A stretch of DNA of 64,000 nucleotides from Streptomyces lincolnensis (GCF_001685355.1 NZ_CP016438.1:5890001-5954000), one strand, 5' to 3'; shown: positions 30,215-40,080, counted from the first letter of the stretch. The notes: generated by a model not told the origin, from the letters alone. Numbers and translations are program-made.

Positions 30215-31786
30215 ATGTCCTTTCCTCTGCTGACAGCGACGGCGGTGCTCCCGGCCGTGGGGGCGATCGTCACGGCCGCCGTCCCGGCCGCCCGGCGCAC
30301 CGCCGCCAAATGGCTGGCGCTGCTCGTCTCGCTCGCCACACTCGTCCTCGCGATCACCGTCATGGTCCGCTTCGACCCGGACGGAGACCGCTACCAGCTC
30401 ACCGAATCCCACGCCTGGATCGCGGACTTCGGGGTCAGGTACGAGCTGGGCGTGGACGGCATCGCGGTCGCGCTCATCGCGCTGACGGCGCTGCTGATCC
30501 CGTTCATCATCCTGGCGGGCTGGCACGACGCCGACCCGCTGGAGACCGGAAACCGGCGCTGGCGGCCGACACAGGGCTTCTTCGCCCTGATCCTGGCCGT
30601 CGAGGCGATGGTGATCATCTCCTTCGAGGCCACCGACGTCTTCCTCTTCTACATCTTCTTCGAAGCCATGCTGATCCCGATGTACTTCCTCATCGGCGGC
30701 TTCGGGGACCGTGCCCACGCGGGCTCGGAGGAGAACGCGGCGGCCCAACGCTCCTACGCGGCCGTCAAGTTCCTCCTCTACAACCTGGTCGGCGGCCTCA
30801 TCATGCTGGCCGCGGTGATCGGCCTCTACGTGGTCGCCGGGAACTTCAGCCTCCAGGAGATCGCCGAGGCGCGGGCCAACGGCTCGCTGGACATGGCGAC
30901 GAACACCGAACGGTGGCTGTTCCTGGGCTTCTTCTTCGCCTTCGCGGTGAAGGCGCCCCTGTGGCCGCTGCACACCTGGCTGCCCAACGCGATGGGGGAG
31001 GCCACCGCCCCGGTAGCCGTCCTCATCACGGCGGTCGTCGACAAGGTGGGCACCTTCGCGATGCTCCGCTTCTGCCTCCAGCTCTTCCCGGAGGCCAGCA
31101 AGTGGGCGACGCCCGCGATCCTCGTCCTAGCGGTGATCAGCATCATCTACGGGGCGCTGCTCGCGGTCGGCCAGCGGGACATCAAGCGGCTGGTGGCGTA
31201 CGCGTCGATCTCGCACTTCGGGTTCATCATCATGGGCATCTTCGCGATGACCAGCCAGGGCCAGTCCGGCGCGACGCTCTACATGGTCAACCACGGCATC
31301 TCGACGGCCGCGCTGATGCTGGTCGCCGGGTTCCTGATCTCGCGGCGCGGGTCGCGGCTCATCGCCGACTACGGGGGAGTGCAGAAGGTCGCCCCGGTGC
31401 TCGCCGGCACCTTCCTGATCGGTGGCCTCGCGACCCTGTCGCTGCCGGGGCTCGCGCCGTTCGTGAGTGAGTTCCTCGTCCTGGTCGGCACGTTCGCGCG
31501 CTACCCGGTGATCGGGATCATCGCCACCTTCGGCATCGTGCTGGCCGCGCTCTACGTCCTCGTCCTCTACCAGCGGACGATGACCGGCCCGGTGAAGCCC
31601 GAGGTGGCGACGATGCCGGACCTCAGGGTGCGGGAGCTCGTGGTCGTGGTCCCGCTGGTCGCCCTGCTGATCTTCCTGGGCGTCTACCCGAAGCCCGTCA
31701 CGGACATCGTGAACCCGGCGGTCAAGCAGACCATGTCCGACGTACAGAAGAAGGACCCCCAGCCCGAGGTGGAGGCGGCCAAGTGA
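30215..31786 (+). CDS. nuoM: NADH-quinone oxidoreductase subunit M
   Basis: 523 residues, antiporter-like. Conserved segments: FYIFFEAMLIPMYFLIGGFG, VKAPLWPLHTWLPNAMGEAT and VAYASISHFGFIIMGIF, containing the key Glu, Lys and His residues of the proton channel. It lies five nucleotides after nuoL and overlaps nuoN by 4 nt. Confidence 0.97.
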   Translation: MSFPLLTATAVLPAVGAIVTAAVPAARRTAAKWLALLVSLATLVLAITVMVRFDPDGDRYQLTESHAWIADFGVRYELGVDGIAVALIALTALLIPFIILAGWHDADPLETGNRRWRPTQGFFALILAVEAMVIISFEATDVFLFYIFFEAMLIPMYFLIGGFGDRAHAGSEENAAAQRSYAAVKFLLYNLVGGLIMLAAVIGLYVVAGNFSLQEIAEARANGSLDMATNTERWLFLGFFFAFAVKAPLWPLHTWLPNAMGEATAPVAVLITAVVDKVGTFAMLRFCLQLFPEASKWATPAILVLAVISIIYGALLAVGQRDIKRLVAYASISHFGFIIMGIFAMTSQGQSGATLYMVNHGISTAALMLVAGFLISRRGSRLIADYGGVQKVAPVLAGTFLIGGLATLSLPGLAPFVSEFLVLVGTFARYPVIGIIATFGIVLAALYVLVLYQRTMTGPVKPEVATMPDLRVRELVVVVPLVALLIFLGVYPKPVTDIVNPAVKQTMSDVQKKDPQPEVEAAK

Positions 31787-33432
31787 GCGCATCAGCCGTC
31801 CACAGCCTGTGGACAACTGCGGCCGATCCGATCTCGAAGATCGACGCGCCGAAGATCGAATACGGACAATTGTCACCCACGCTGATCGTCATCGGAGCGG
31901 CGATCATCGGGATTCTGGTCGAGGCATTCGTCCCGCGCAGGTCGCGGTACTACGTCCAGCTGTTCGTGTCCGTCGTGGCCCTGTGCTCCGCCTTCGCGGC
32001 GGTCGTGGCGCTCTCCGCCGACGGATACGCCACGACCAAGGCGGGCATCGCGGCGATGGGCGCGATCGCCGTCGACGGACCGGCGCTCTTCCTCCAGGGC
32101 ACGATCCTGCTGGCGGGCCTGGTCGGCCTGTTCACCTTCGCGGAGCGGCGGCTCGACCCGGAGATGCACGGCAACCGCGTGGACTCCTTCGCCGCGCAGG
32201 CCGCCTCCGTGCCGGGCAGCGACAGCGAGAAGGCCGCGGTGAAGGCCGGGTTCACCACCACCGAGGTGTTCCCACTGCTGCTGTTCGCGATCGCCGGCAT
32301 GCTGATCTTCCCGGCGGCCAACGACCTGCTGACGCTGTTCGTGGCCCTGGAGGTCTTCTCCCTGCCGCTGTACCTGCTGTGCGCGCTGGCCCGCCGCAAG
32401 CGGCTCCTGTCGCAGGAGGCCGCGGTCAAGTACTTCCTGCTCGGCGCGTTCGCCTCCGCCTTCACGCTGTTCGGCATCGCCCTGCTGTACGGCTACGCGG
32501 GCTCGATGTCGTACGCCACGATCGCGCGGGTCGTCGACGGCACGGTCACCACCGTCAACCCCGCCCTCGCGGACACCATGGGCAATGACGCGCTGCTGCT
32601 CGTCGGCGCCGCGATGATCATCATGGGTCTGCTGTTCAAGGTCGGCGCGGTGCCGTTCCACATGTGGACGCCCGACGTCTACCAGGGCGCGCCCACGCCG
32701 GTGACCGGCTTCATGGCGGCGGCGACCAAGGTGGCGGCCTTCGGCGCGCTGCTCAGGATCCTGTACGTCGTGCTGCCGGGCCTGCGCTGGGACTGGCGGC
32801 CGGTCATGTGGGGCGTCGCGGTCGTCACCATGCTCGGCGGCGCGATCGTCGCGATCACGCAGACCGACATCAAGCGGCTGCTGGCGTACTCGTCGATCGC
32901 CCACGCCGGGTTCATCCTCGCGGGTGTCATCGCGACCACGCCGGACGGGGTGTCGTCCGTCCTCTTCTATCTCGCCGCGTACTCGTTCGTGACGATCGGC
33001 GCCTTCGCGGTGGTCACGCTCGTACGCGACGCGGGCGGAGAGGCGACGCACCTGTCCAAGTGGGCGGGGCTCGGGCGTAGGTCTCCACTGGTCGCCGCGG
33101 TGTTCGCGGTGTTCCTGCTGGCCTTCGCGGGCATTCCGCTGACGTCCGGCTTCGCGGGGAAGTTCGCCGTGTTCAAGGCGGCGGCGGAGGGCGGCGCGGC
33201 GCCGCTGGTCGTGGTCGGTGTGATCTCGTCGGCGATCGCCGCGTTCTTCTACATCCGCGTCATCGTGCTGATGTTCTTCAGCGAGCCGCGGCCTGAGGGA
33301 CCGACCGTGGCCGTGCCCTCGCCGCTGACGATGACGGCGATCGGGGTCGGCGTGGCGGTCACGCTGGTGCTCGGTGTGGCGCCGCAGTACTTCCTGGACC
33401 TGGCGAACCAGGCGGGAGTCTTCGTGCGCTGA
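31783..33432 (+). CDS. nuoN: NADH-quinone oxidoreductase subunit N
   Basis: 549 residues from GTG 31783, the last gene of the operon. Antiporter signatures include [39 protein letters not shown] and [21 protein letters not shown] Ser/Gly-rich loop ([12 protein letters not shown]) sits between early helices. Codons 6-11 contain a perfect palindrome resembling a DnaA box. A strong hairpin terminator follows the stop. Confidence 0.97.
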   Translation: MSASAVHSLWTTAADPISKIDAPKIEYGQLSPTLIVIGAAIIGILVEAFVPRRSRYYVQLFVSVVALCSAFAAVVALSADGYATTKAGIAAMGAIAVDGPALFLQGTILLAGLVGLFTFAERRLDPEMHGNRVDSFAAQAASVPGSDSEKAAVKAGFTTTEVFPLLLFAIAGMLIFPAANDLLTLFVALEVFSLPLYLLCALARRKRLLSQEAAVKYFLLGAFASAFTLFGIALLYGYAGSMSYATIARVVDGTVTTVNPALADTMGNDALLLVGAAMIIMGLLFKVGAVPFHMWTPDVYQGAPTPVTGFMAAATKVAAFGALLRILYVVLPGLRWDWRPVMWGVAVVTMLGGAIVAITQTDIKRLLAYSSIAHAGFILAGVIATTPDGVSSVLFYLAAYSFVTIGAFAVVTLVRDAGGEATHLSKWAGLGRRSPLVAAVFAVFLLAFAGIPLTSGFAGKFAVFKAAAEGGAAPLVVVGVISSAIAAFFYIRVIVLMFFSEPRPEGPTVAVPSPLTMTAIGVGVAVTLVLGVAPQYFLDLANQAGVFVR

Positions 33433-33463
33433 CCTGCGGCGCGTCAGCCGTGTTCATGCGGTG

Positions 33464-33494
33464 GGCCCCGGTCTCCCTGGTGGGAGCCGGGGCC
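33464..33494 (+). terminator. Terminator of the nuo operon
   Basis: GGCCCCGG (33464-33471) pairs with CCGGGGCC (33487-33494). An inner CTCCC/GGGAG extends the stem across a one-base bulge. It lies 32 nt after the nuoN stop. Confidence 0.8.
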
Positions 33495-33727
33495 TTCGCG
33501 CGTCCGGTCCTGTAGATCCAGGCGTGGAGCGTGAAGCGGTCGGGCAGCTGTCCTTCGTCGCCCATCCTGGGGACGCAGTCATCGGTGAACACAGGCGCCA
33601 TGCGGCATGGGTCGAACGCATAAGCAAAGAACGTCACCGGACCGGCCTGTGGATAACTCCGGCGCTGTCGGTCCGGAGCCCTATCGTGGAGGCAGTGGTC
33701 GAGGGACGACGTACGGGGGACAACACG

Positions 33728-35782
33728 ATGGGCGGGACGGGCGGAATCATCGAGATGCCAGGGATCACCGGGACACCGGACACGAACGAGAGCGAGGCTC
33801 TGGCCACGCTGCACCGGGTCTTCGGATACGACGCCTTCCGCGGCGAGCAGGAAGCGGTCATCGAGCATGTGGTGGCCGGCGGGGATGCCGTCGTCCTCAT
33901 GCCCACCGGCGGCGGCAAGTCGCTGTGCTACCAGATCCCGTCCCTGGTCAGACCGGGCACCGGCATCGTGGTCTCGCCGCTCATCGCACTGATGCAGGAC
34001 CAGGTGGACGCGCTCAGGGCCCTCGGTGTGCGCGCCGGGTTCATGAACTCCACGCAGGACTTCGACGAGCGGCGCGTGGTGGAGGCCGAGTTCCTGGCCG
34101 GCGAGCTGGACCTGCTGTACCTCGCGCCGGAGCGGCTGCGGCTCGACGGCACGCTGGACCTTCTCTCGCGCGGCAAGATCGCGGTCTTCGCCATCGACGA
34201 GGCGCACTGTGTGTCCCAGTGGGGGCATGACTTCCGCCCCGACTACCTGTCGCTGTCGCTGCTCGGCGAGCGCTGGCCCGACGTGCCGCGGATCGCGCTC
34301 ACGGCCACGGCCACGCACGCCACACACCAGGAGATCACCCAGCGGCTGAACATGCCGACGGCCCGCCACTTCGTGGCGAGCTTCGACCGGCCCAACATCC
34401 AGTACCGGATCGTGCCCAAGGCCGACCCCAAGAAGCAGCTGCTGAGCTTCCTGCGCGAGGAGCACGCGGGCGACGCGGGCATCGTCTACTGCCTCTCCCG
34501 CAGGTCGGTGGACACGACGGCGGAGTTCCTCTCCCGCAACGGCATCGAGGCGGTGCCGTACCACGCCGGTCTGGACTCGGGCACCCGCGCGGCCCACCAG
34601 TCCCGCTTCCTGAGGGAGGACGGCCTGGTCGTGGTCGCGACGATCGCCTTCGGCATGGGCATCGACAAGCCGGACGTCCGCTTCGTCGCCCACCTGGACC
34701 TGCCCAAGTCGGTCGAGGGCTACTACCAGGAGACCGGCCGTGCGGGCCGGGACGGGCTGGCGTCCACGGCGTGGATGGCGTACGGCCTCAACGACGTCAT
34801 ACAGCAGCGCAAGATGATCCAGTCCAGCGAGGGAGACGAGGCGTTCCGGCGCCGGGCCGCGGCCCACCTGGACTCGATGCTGGCGCTGTGCGAGACCGTC
34901 CAGTGTCGGCGCGGACAGCTCCTCAACTACTTCGGCCAGGACCCGGATCCGACCGGATGCGGCAACTGCGACACCTGCCTGACAACGCCGGAGACCTGGG
35001 ACGGCACGGTCGCCGCGCAGAAGGTGCTGTCGACGGTGGTGCGGTTGCAGCGGGAGCGCGGGCAGAAGTTCGGCGCCGTGCAGATCGTCGACATCCTGCT
35101 GGGGAAGCGCTCGGCCAAGGTGATCCAGTTCGACCACGACCAGCTGTCCGTGTTCGGGATCGGCGAGGAGCTCTCCGAGGGCGAATGGCGCGGTGTCGTA
35201 CGGCAGTTGCTGGCGCAGGGACTGCTCGCGGTCGAGGGGGAGTACGGCACGCTGGTGCTGACCGAGGCGAGCGGGGCGGTGCTGCGGCGGGAGCGGGAGG
35301 TGCCGCTGCGCAAGGAGCCGAAGAAGCCGGTGACCTCGCGGTCGGCCTCGGGCTCGTCCGGTTCCGGGCGGGGCGAGCGCAAGGCCAAGGCCGCCGTCGC
35401 CGAGCTGCCCGAGCAGTTGGTGCCCGCCTTCGAGGCCCTGCGTGCCTGGCGTGCCGAACAGGCCCGCGAGCAGGGTGTTCCGGCCTACGTCATCTTCCAC
35501 GACGCGACTCTCCGGGAGATCGTCACCGTCTGGCCCACGTCCGTCGAGCAGCTCGGCGGTGTCAGCGGGGTGGGCGAGAAGAAGCTGGTGACGTACGGGG
35601 AGGGCGTGGTCGGAGTCCTGGCAGGGCTCGGCGAGGCTCCTGGGGGGCCGGCACCCGCTCCCGCGGCGGCTGGTCCGGCTGTTCCTGCTCAGGCGGTTCC
35701 TCGTCCGGCGGACGAGGCGGACCCCGGTGCCGACTACTGGCCGGAGATGGATGCGGAGCCCGAGCCGGAGGACTGGATATAG
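33728..35782 (+). CDS. recQ: ATP-dependent DNA helicase RecQ
   Basis: 684 residues from ATG 33728. Walker A is [12 protein letters not shown], the DEAH box lies in [17 protein letters not shown], and motif VI is [10 protein letters not shown]. The RecQ-C zinc site ([10 protein letters not shown] to CGNCDTC) is present. Residues about 565-645 form an HRDC domain ([20 protein letters not shown]). It is a 3'-5' helicase for recombination repair. The longer open frame upstream crosses the nuo terminator and is not used. A TGTGGATAA box is 72 bp upstream. Confidence 0.95.
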   Translation: MGGTGGIIEMPGITGTPDTNESEALATLHRVFGYDAFRGEQEAVIEHVVAGGDAVVLMPTGGGKSLCYQIPSLVRPGTGIVVSPLIALMQDQVDALRALGVRAGFMNSTQDFDERRVVEAEFLAGELDLLYLAPERLRLDGTLDLLSRGKIAVFAIDEAHCVSQWGHDFRPDYLSLSLLGERWPDVPRIALTATATHATHQEITQRLNMPTARHFVASFDRPNIQYRIVPKADPKKQLLSFLREEHAGDAGIVYCLSRRSVDTTAEFLSRNGIEAVPYHAGLDSGTRAAHQSRFLREDGLVVVATIAFGMGIDKPDVRFVAHLDLPKSVEGYYQETGRAGRDGLASTAWMAYGLNDVIQQRKMIQSSEGDEAFRRRAAAHLDSMLALCETVQCRRGQLLNYFGQDPDPTGCGNCDTCLTTPETWDGTVAAQKVLSTVVRLQRERGQKFGAVQIVDILLGKRSAKVIQFDHDQLSVFGIGEELSEGEWRGVVRQLLAQGLLAVEGEYGTLVLTEASGAVLRREREVPLRKEPKKPVTSRSASGSSGSGRGERKAKAAVAELPEQLVPAFEALRAWRAEQAREQGVPAYVIFHDATLREIVTVWPTSVEQLGGVSGVGEKKLVTYGEGVVGVLAGLGEAPGGPAPAPAAAGPAVPAQAVPRPADEADPGADYWPEMDAEPEPEDWI

Positions 35783-35875
35783 GGGAGCGGACGTACGGGT
35801 GACGGTGGCGGGATCTGCCTGAGGGGCGCAGCCGAAGCACTGCCCCCTGTGCCACTGCCCCCTACGGCACCGCCC

Positions 35876-36826
35876 CTACGCCAGCGCCGTCAGTCCAGGG
35901 CCGAAAACGATCAACAGGGGCAGCAGCGGCACCAGCGCCGCCACCGCGGTCGTCATGGCCCGATGCCGCAGCCGAGGACGCGGCTGCGGCTCCAGCAGCC
36001 GGTCCACCCGCTCGCCCAGCAGCCGGTGGCTGCTGGCGCAGGAGAGGACACCCCGGTGCTGGTTCAGCTCGATCAGCGCCAAGGCGGTGGTCAGGTGGCC
36101 GCAGCGGCGGGACGCCGTGTCGTCCGCGGCGAGTTCGACCAGGCGGTGGGTCTGGTCGCAGAAGTGGGAGAAGAGCGGGATACGGGGGAAACCGGTGGCC
36201 AGTGCCGTGGAGAGGTGGAGCAGCCAGTCGTGGCGGGCCCGGGCGTGGCCGCGCTCATGGGTGAGGACCGCGTCGAGCTGGTGGTCGGTGAGGCGGTGCA
36301 GGGCGCCGGTGGTGACGATCAGCTGCGGCGGGTTGCCGGGCATCCACCAGGCGTCCGGGTACTCGTCCTCCAGCACCAGTAGCGGGCCGCGCGTCTCGCC
36401 CAGGCCGGCCGGCAGGTCCGGGGCGCGCTCGCGCAGGTGCTGGCGGGCCTGGCCGCGCCGCCTGCGTGCCTCGACCAGCTCACGGGCGAGCATCGCGGTC
36501 GTCCAGGCGGCCCCGCCGGCCAGCAGCACGGTGAGGGTGACCGCCCAGAGCGGAGCGGCGGACAGGTCGTACGCCGCGGTCACGGCGGGCGGCGCCGGGG
36601 CGAAGACGTGGTCGCGGACCGTGTGGAAGACCGCTGCGGTGCCCAGGACCAGGGCGGTCAGACAGGACAGCAGGACGGTGGCGACGAGGCACTGCCACAC
36701 CCACAGTCCGACCACCGGGTCCCGTTCGGGCCACGCGGCCCGGGTCAACGCGCGCGGGACCGGCACGGCGGCCGTCAGGCCGACGGCGCTCAGCAGGAGC
36801 AGGCAGACGGTCATGCCACTGGTCAT
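35876..36826 (-). CDS. M56-family (BlaR1/HtpX-like) membrane metalloprotease
   Basis: 316 residues with four likely membrane helices. The zinc motif HExxH is HERGH in LDAVLTHERGHARARHDW near residue 190, and LVELAADDTASRR supplies the downstream ligand helix. The M56 group includes BlaR1 and MecR1, which cleave a BlaI-type repressor after sensing a signal, but here there is no penicillin-binding sensor domain and no BlaI gene next to it. The start overlaps the stop of a 30-residue ORF (ATGA at 36823-36826). Confidence 0.87.
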   Translation of the reverse strand: MTSGMTVCLLLLSAVGLTAAVPVPRALTRAAWPERDPVVGLWVWQCLVATVLLSCLTALVLGTAAVFHTVRDHVFAPAPPAVTAAYDLSAAPLWAVTLTVLLAGGAAWTTAMLARELVEARRRRGQARQHLRERAPDLPAGLGETRGPLLVLEDEYPDAWWMPGNPPQLIVTTGALHRLTDHQLDAVLTHERGHARARHDWLLHLSTALATGFPRIPLFSHFCDQTHRLVELAADDTASRRCGHLTTALALIELNQHRGVLSCASSHRLLGERVDRLLEPQPRPRLRHRAMTTAVAALVPLLPLLIVFGPGLTALA

Positions 36827-36915
36827 GCCACGGGCTCCGGATCCTGGTCGGGGGCAAAGGCGGCCACGGGTGCGGTGCGAGGGGCGTACGGGTGCACAGG
36901 CTTCGGGGTGCGCAT
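36823..36915 (-). CDS. 30-residue small ORF translationally coupled to the M56 protease
   Basis: The minus-strand ATG at 36915 is preceded by TGGAGG at 7 nt spacing, and the TGA overlaps the protease ATG. The peptide begins MRTPKPVHPYAPRTAPVAAF and is rich in Pro and Ala with no membrane segment. The good ribosome binding site and ATGA coupling argue that it is translated. It may be a coupling peptide for protease synthesis or a substrate. I know of no named family for it. Confidence 0.6.
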   Translation of the reverse strand: MRTPKPVHPYAPRTAPVAAFAPDQDPEPVA

Positions 36916-37118
36916 GTCCAAGCCTCCAGGAGGAATCCAGGCCTCCGGGAAGGAAGGAACATCACGCACGGGCCGGGTTGTGCGGGGTGGTGGGCATCCG
37001 TCGTCGTCCCCGCGACGCAGCCCGCCACCCCCCCCCAGTATGACGGCGACGGGCGGCTCACGGCAGGTATCGGGAGACGTCCGGTGGGACAAGTGATGTG
37101 TTCTGGGGCGTGAGCAGG

Positions 37119-37162
37119 TCTCTCTCGGATCTCTCTCGGATCTCTCTCGGATCTTTCTCGGC
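37119..37162. repeat. Four tandem copies of an 11-bp unit
   Basis: TCTCTCTCGGA is repeated exactly three times (37119-37151), followed by TCTTTCTCGGC (37152-37162) and a partial fifth copy TCTCTCAG that contains the fumarylacetoacetase stop codon (complement of 37167-37169). Confidence 0.9.
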
Positions 37163-37166
37163 TCTC

Positions 37167-38384
37167 TCAGCCCGCCACCACCCGCCCCGTCACCTCACCC
37201 AGCCCCACCCGGACGCCGTCCGGTCCCGGTGCCCAGGCCGACAGGGTCACCACGTCGCCGTTCTCCAGGAACGCCCGCTTGCCGTCGGGGAGTTCGAGCG
37301 GGTCGCGGCCGTTCCAGGTCAGCTCCAGCAGGGATCCCCGCTCCCGTTCGGAGGGGCCGCTCACCGTTCCCGAGCCGTACAGGTCGCCGGTCCGGAGGGA
37401 GGCGCCGTTCACCGTCATGTGGGCCAGCTGCTGAGCGGCCGTCCAGTACATGGTCGAGAAGGGCGGCTCCGACACCACATGTCCGTTGACGGCGACGGAG
37501 ATCCGCAGGTCGTACCCGCCGGGCTCGGCCTCGGGACCCGTGTCGTCCAGGTAGGGCAGCAGCGGGTGCGTCCGCTGCGGGGGAGTCACCTGTGCCTCCT
37601 CCAGCGCGTCCAACGGGGTGATCCACGCCGAGAGGGAGGTGGCGAAGGACTTGCCGAGGAACGGCCCGAGGGGGACGTACTCCCAGGCCTGGATGTCGCG
37701 TGCCGACCAGTCGTTCAGCAGGCAGAGCCCGAAGACGTGCTCCCGGAAGTCGCCGAGGGCGACCGGCCGGCCCCGCTCCGAGGGCACGCCGACCACGAAG
37801 CCGACCTCCGCCTCGATGTCCAGGCGGACGGAGGGGCCGAAGACGGGAGCCGCGTCCGCCGGAGCCTTCCGCTGGCCGGACGGTCGTACGACATCCGTCC
37901 CCGACACCACCACCGTGCCGGACCGGCCGTGGTATCCGATCGGCAGGTGCTTCCAGTTGGGGGTCAGGGGGTCGGGGGCGTCGGGGCGGAAGATCTGTCC
38001 GACGTTCCGGGCGTGGTTCTCGGAGGCGTAGAAGTCGACGTAGTCGGCGACCTCGAAGGGGAGGTGCAGGGTGACGGACGACAGCGGGTGGAAGAGCTCC
38101 GCGATCGCCTCCTGGTGCGCCGGCACCGTCAGCCAGGCGGTGAGCGCGCGTCGTACGTCGGACCAGGCGGTGCGGCCCGCGGCGAGGAGCGGGCCGAGGG
38201 ACGGGCGGGCGAGGAGGGAGACGTACGGCGAACCGAGAGCGGCGGCGGCCGCACCGGCGTCGAGGACATGGTCGCCCAGTCGGACACCGACCCGCCGGTC
38301 GACGGATCCGGGGAGCGAGAACACGCCGTACGGAAGGTTGTGTGTACCGAAGGGATCGCCCTCGGGGACATCGAAGGGGGGCAT
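37167..38384 (-). CDS. fahA: Fumarylacetoacetase
   Basis: 405 residues from ATG 38384 (MPPFDVPEGDPFGTHNLPYG). The FAH fold signatures are VDFYASENHARNVGQIF (SxxHAxxxG catalytic His), LDIEAEVGFVVG (metal-binding Glu pair) and LLNDWSARDIQAWEYVPLGP. It hydrolyses fumarylacetoacetate to fumarate and acetoacetate, the last step of tyrosine/homogentisate catabolism. No homogentisate dioxygenase gene is adjacent. The length equals known FAH enzymes, so the 38-codon upstream extension is not used. Confidence 0.93.
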   Translation of the reverse strand: MPPFDVPEGDPFGTHNLPYGVFSLPGSVDRRVGVRLGDHVLDAGAAAAALGSPYVSLLARPSLGPLLAAGRTAWSDVRRALTAWLTVPAHQEAIAELFHPLSSVTLHLPFEVADYVDFYASENHARNVGQIFRPDAPDPLTPNWKHLPIGYHGRSGTVVVSGTDVVRPSGQRKAPADAAPVFGPSVRLDIEAEVGFVVGVPSERGRPVALGDFREHVFGLCLLNDWSARDIQAWEYVPLGPFLGKSFATSLSAWITPLDALEEAQVTPPQRTHPLLPYLDDTGPEAEPGGYDLRISVAVNGHVVSEPPFSTMYWTAAQQLAHMTVNGASLRTGDLYGSGTVSGPSERERGSLLELTWNGRDPLELPDGKRAFLENGDVVTLSAWAPGPDGVRVGLGEVTGRVVAG

Positions 38385-38450
38385 GGGGTGCTGCCTCACT
38401 CTCGTGCATGCCGTGCGGCCGGTGTGGACGAGCCACACGTTACGGCTGTG

Positions 38451-38546
38451 TTGCCCGTCGTGGGCACGGAGGAGCTCCGGGACGAGGTCGCCGACCATAT
38501 CGACGAGAAGGAACTCTCGGGGCTCATCCTCACCATCGGGCTCACC
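38451..38546 (+). pseudogene. Possible C-terminal fragment of a carboxymuconolactone decarboxylase/AhpD-like gene
   Basis: On the plus strand the frame reads TEELRDEVADHIDEKELSGL followed by ILTIGLT. This resembles the last helices of carboxymuconolactone-decarboxylase-family proteins. There is no CxxC motif, start codon or ribosome binding site, and after the fragment the frame runs into unrelated sequence. It lies between two minus-strand genes. The match is short, so this is tentative. Confidence 0.4.
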
Positions 38547-38651
38547 TGTCGAACCAGCTGTCCGAGCAACTGGCGGCCTGGTCCCGGACCTGCGAGGCCC
38601 GGCAACCCCGCCTCACCGTCGCCCACCCACCCCGCCGCCCCGCCACCCACC

Positions 38652-39821
38652 TCAGCGCCGATACGACCCCAGCGTCCGCAACCCCGGCAGCGCCCTGTCC
38701 TCGAAGTCGAACAGGGCCAGGTTCTCCCAGGCGTTGCCCGAGGACGGGTTCGTCGGGTCCCAGCCACTGCCCTTGCGGTAGGTCCAGGCGCCCTCCCAGT
38801 AGCAGTAGCCGAGGCCCTGGCCGTCGGGGACGGCGGCGGCGAGGTCGGCGACCTCGCGGAGCCAGGCGGACTGGCCGTCGGGGGTGGCGGGGAAGCCGGG
38901 GGTCAGCTGGGAGGGGTCGTGGAGGATGTCGTTGACGTCGTCCTCGCTCTCCAGCGTGAAGGGGTACGCCGTCTCGGCGATCACGCACGGCTTGCCGTAA
39001 CGCGCCGTGATGTCGGCCATGTTGGCGGCGGCCTGCTCCACCGGCCCGTGCCAGAACGGGTAGTAGGAGAGGCCGATGATGTCGAAGTCGACGCCGCGTG
39101 AGGTGACGTTGTCGAACCACCAGCGGTACAGGCCGTTGTCGCCGCCGTTGGCCAGGTGGAGGATCGTGCGGATGCGCGGGGTGGTGTCGCGGGCCGCGCG
39201 CAGGCCGGCCTTGAGGAAGGCGCCGAGGTTGTCGAAGTGCTCCCAGTCGCCCTCGGGCCAGAGCATGCCGCCGTTGAGCTCGTTGCCGATCTGGACCAGC
39301 TGGGCCGGGGTGCCCTGACGGCGCAACGCCCCCAGAACGTCCGCCGTGTGGTCGTAGACCGCCCTGCTCAGCCCCGCCACGTCCAGGCCGGCCCACGCGG
39401 CCGGCTTGGTCTGGTGCGCCGGGTCGGCCCAGGTGTCGGAGTAGTGGAAGTCGACCCAGATGCCGATGCCGGCCCGCTTCAGGCGACGGGCCAGCGGGAG
39501 TATGCGCGCCTTGGTGTTGTAGCCGTCGACCGGGTTCACCCACACCTTCAGGCGCGCGTGCGTGACACCCGCCCCCGCGAGGAGGCGGACCGGGTCCACG
39601 CGGCGGCCGTCGGCGGTGCGGTACACGGCGCCGTGGTCCTCGTTCTTCGGCAGCGAGGAGATGTCCACGCCCCGGATCGCCAGGCGGCCCCGGCCTCCCG
39701 GCGTCGAACCGGCACCCGATGCCGGACCGAGCCCCGGTGTCGCCACGGCCGGTGCCGCACCCAGCACGGGAACGGCCAGCGCGGCGGCTCCCGCGGCGGC
39801 GAGAACACTGCGTCTGCGCAT
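38652..39821 (-). CDS. Secreted GH53 endo-beta-1,4-galactanase
   Basis: 389 residues. A Tat-like leader (MRRRSVLAAAGAAALAVPVL) is followed by the GH53 domain. ISSLPKNEDHGAVYRTADG and LKVWVNPVDGYN open the barrel, QIGNELNGGMLWPEG carries the acid/base Glu, and CVIAETAYPF carries the nucleophile Glu. It cleaves galactan side chains of pectin outside the cell. It is divergent from a carbohydrate importer operon and shares its operator region, so it should be co-regulated by the LacI protein encoded at 43.4 kb. Confidence 0.92.
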   Translation of the reverse strand: MRRRSVLAAAGAAALAVPVLGAAPAVATPGLGPASGAGSTPGGRGRLAIRGVDISSLPKNEDHGAVYRTADGRRVDPVRLLAGAGVTHARLKVWVNPVDGYNTKARILPLARRLKRAGIGIWVDFHYSDTWADPAHQTKPAAWAGLDVAGLSRAVYDHTADVLGALRRQGTPAQLVQIGNELNGGMLWPEGDWEHFDNLGAFLKAGLRAARDTTPRIRTILHLANGGDNGLYRWWFDNVTSRGVDFDIIGLSYYPFWHGPVEQAAANMADITARYGKPCVIAETAYPFTLESEDDVNDILHDPSQLTPGFPATPDGQSAWLREVADLAAAVPDGQGLGYCYWEGAWTYRKGSGWDPTNPSSGNAWENLALFDFEDRALPGLRTLGSYRR

Positions 39822-39883
39822 GTCAAAGTCCCTTCACAGTGAGACGAACGAAACGAAAGAACCAAAAGAGGCGCTCCGGACCA

Positions 39884-39965
39884 CGCCCGAGTCCCATCCG
39901 GGGCGCATCCGGGTCGCGCCCGAGTCGCATCCGGGTCGCGGCCGAGTCGCGTCCGGGCCGCATCT
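39884..39965. repeat. Short tandem array, 22-bp unit
   Basis: Two adjacent 22-bp copies (39906-39927 and 39928-39949) differ at one base. Partial copies flank them on both sides. Each contains CATCCGGGTCGCG followed by CCGAGTCG. The array lies in the leader of the GH53 gene, between its start and the operator. Confidence 0.8.
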
Positions 39966-39976
39966 GACTCCCACAT

Positions 39977-39993
39977 TCTGTGATCGTGCACAG
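39977..39993. promoter_or_regulatory. LacI-type operator 1 (GH53 side)
   Basis: TCTGTGATCGTGCACAG contains the pseudo-palindrome TGTGNNCGNNCACA with a central CG, typical of LacI-family operators. An exact inverted copy is at 40077-40093. It lies in the GH53 promoter region. Confidence 0.75.
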
Positions 39994-40049
39994 CCCTGAA
40001 AGCAATGAGCATCGGCGAGCAACAAGTAGGTAACCCCACCACCTCGCCA

Positions 40050-40080
40050 TTGACAAGGGCCCGAAACAATTCTCTACTGT
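40050..40080 (+). promoter_or_regulatory. Promoter of the carbohydrate importer operon
   Basis: A consensus -35 TTGACA (40050-40055) is followed by TACTGT (40075-40080), a TANNNT -10 at 19-bp spacing; TCTACT at 17 bp is an alternative. The second operator overlaps the -10. Confidence 0.55.

Noticed and set aside
33374..33727. N-terminal extension of the recQ frame
   Set aside because: It runs through the end of nuoN and the nuo terminator; the helicase domain begins after ATG 33728.
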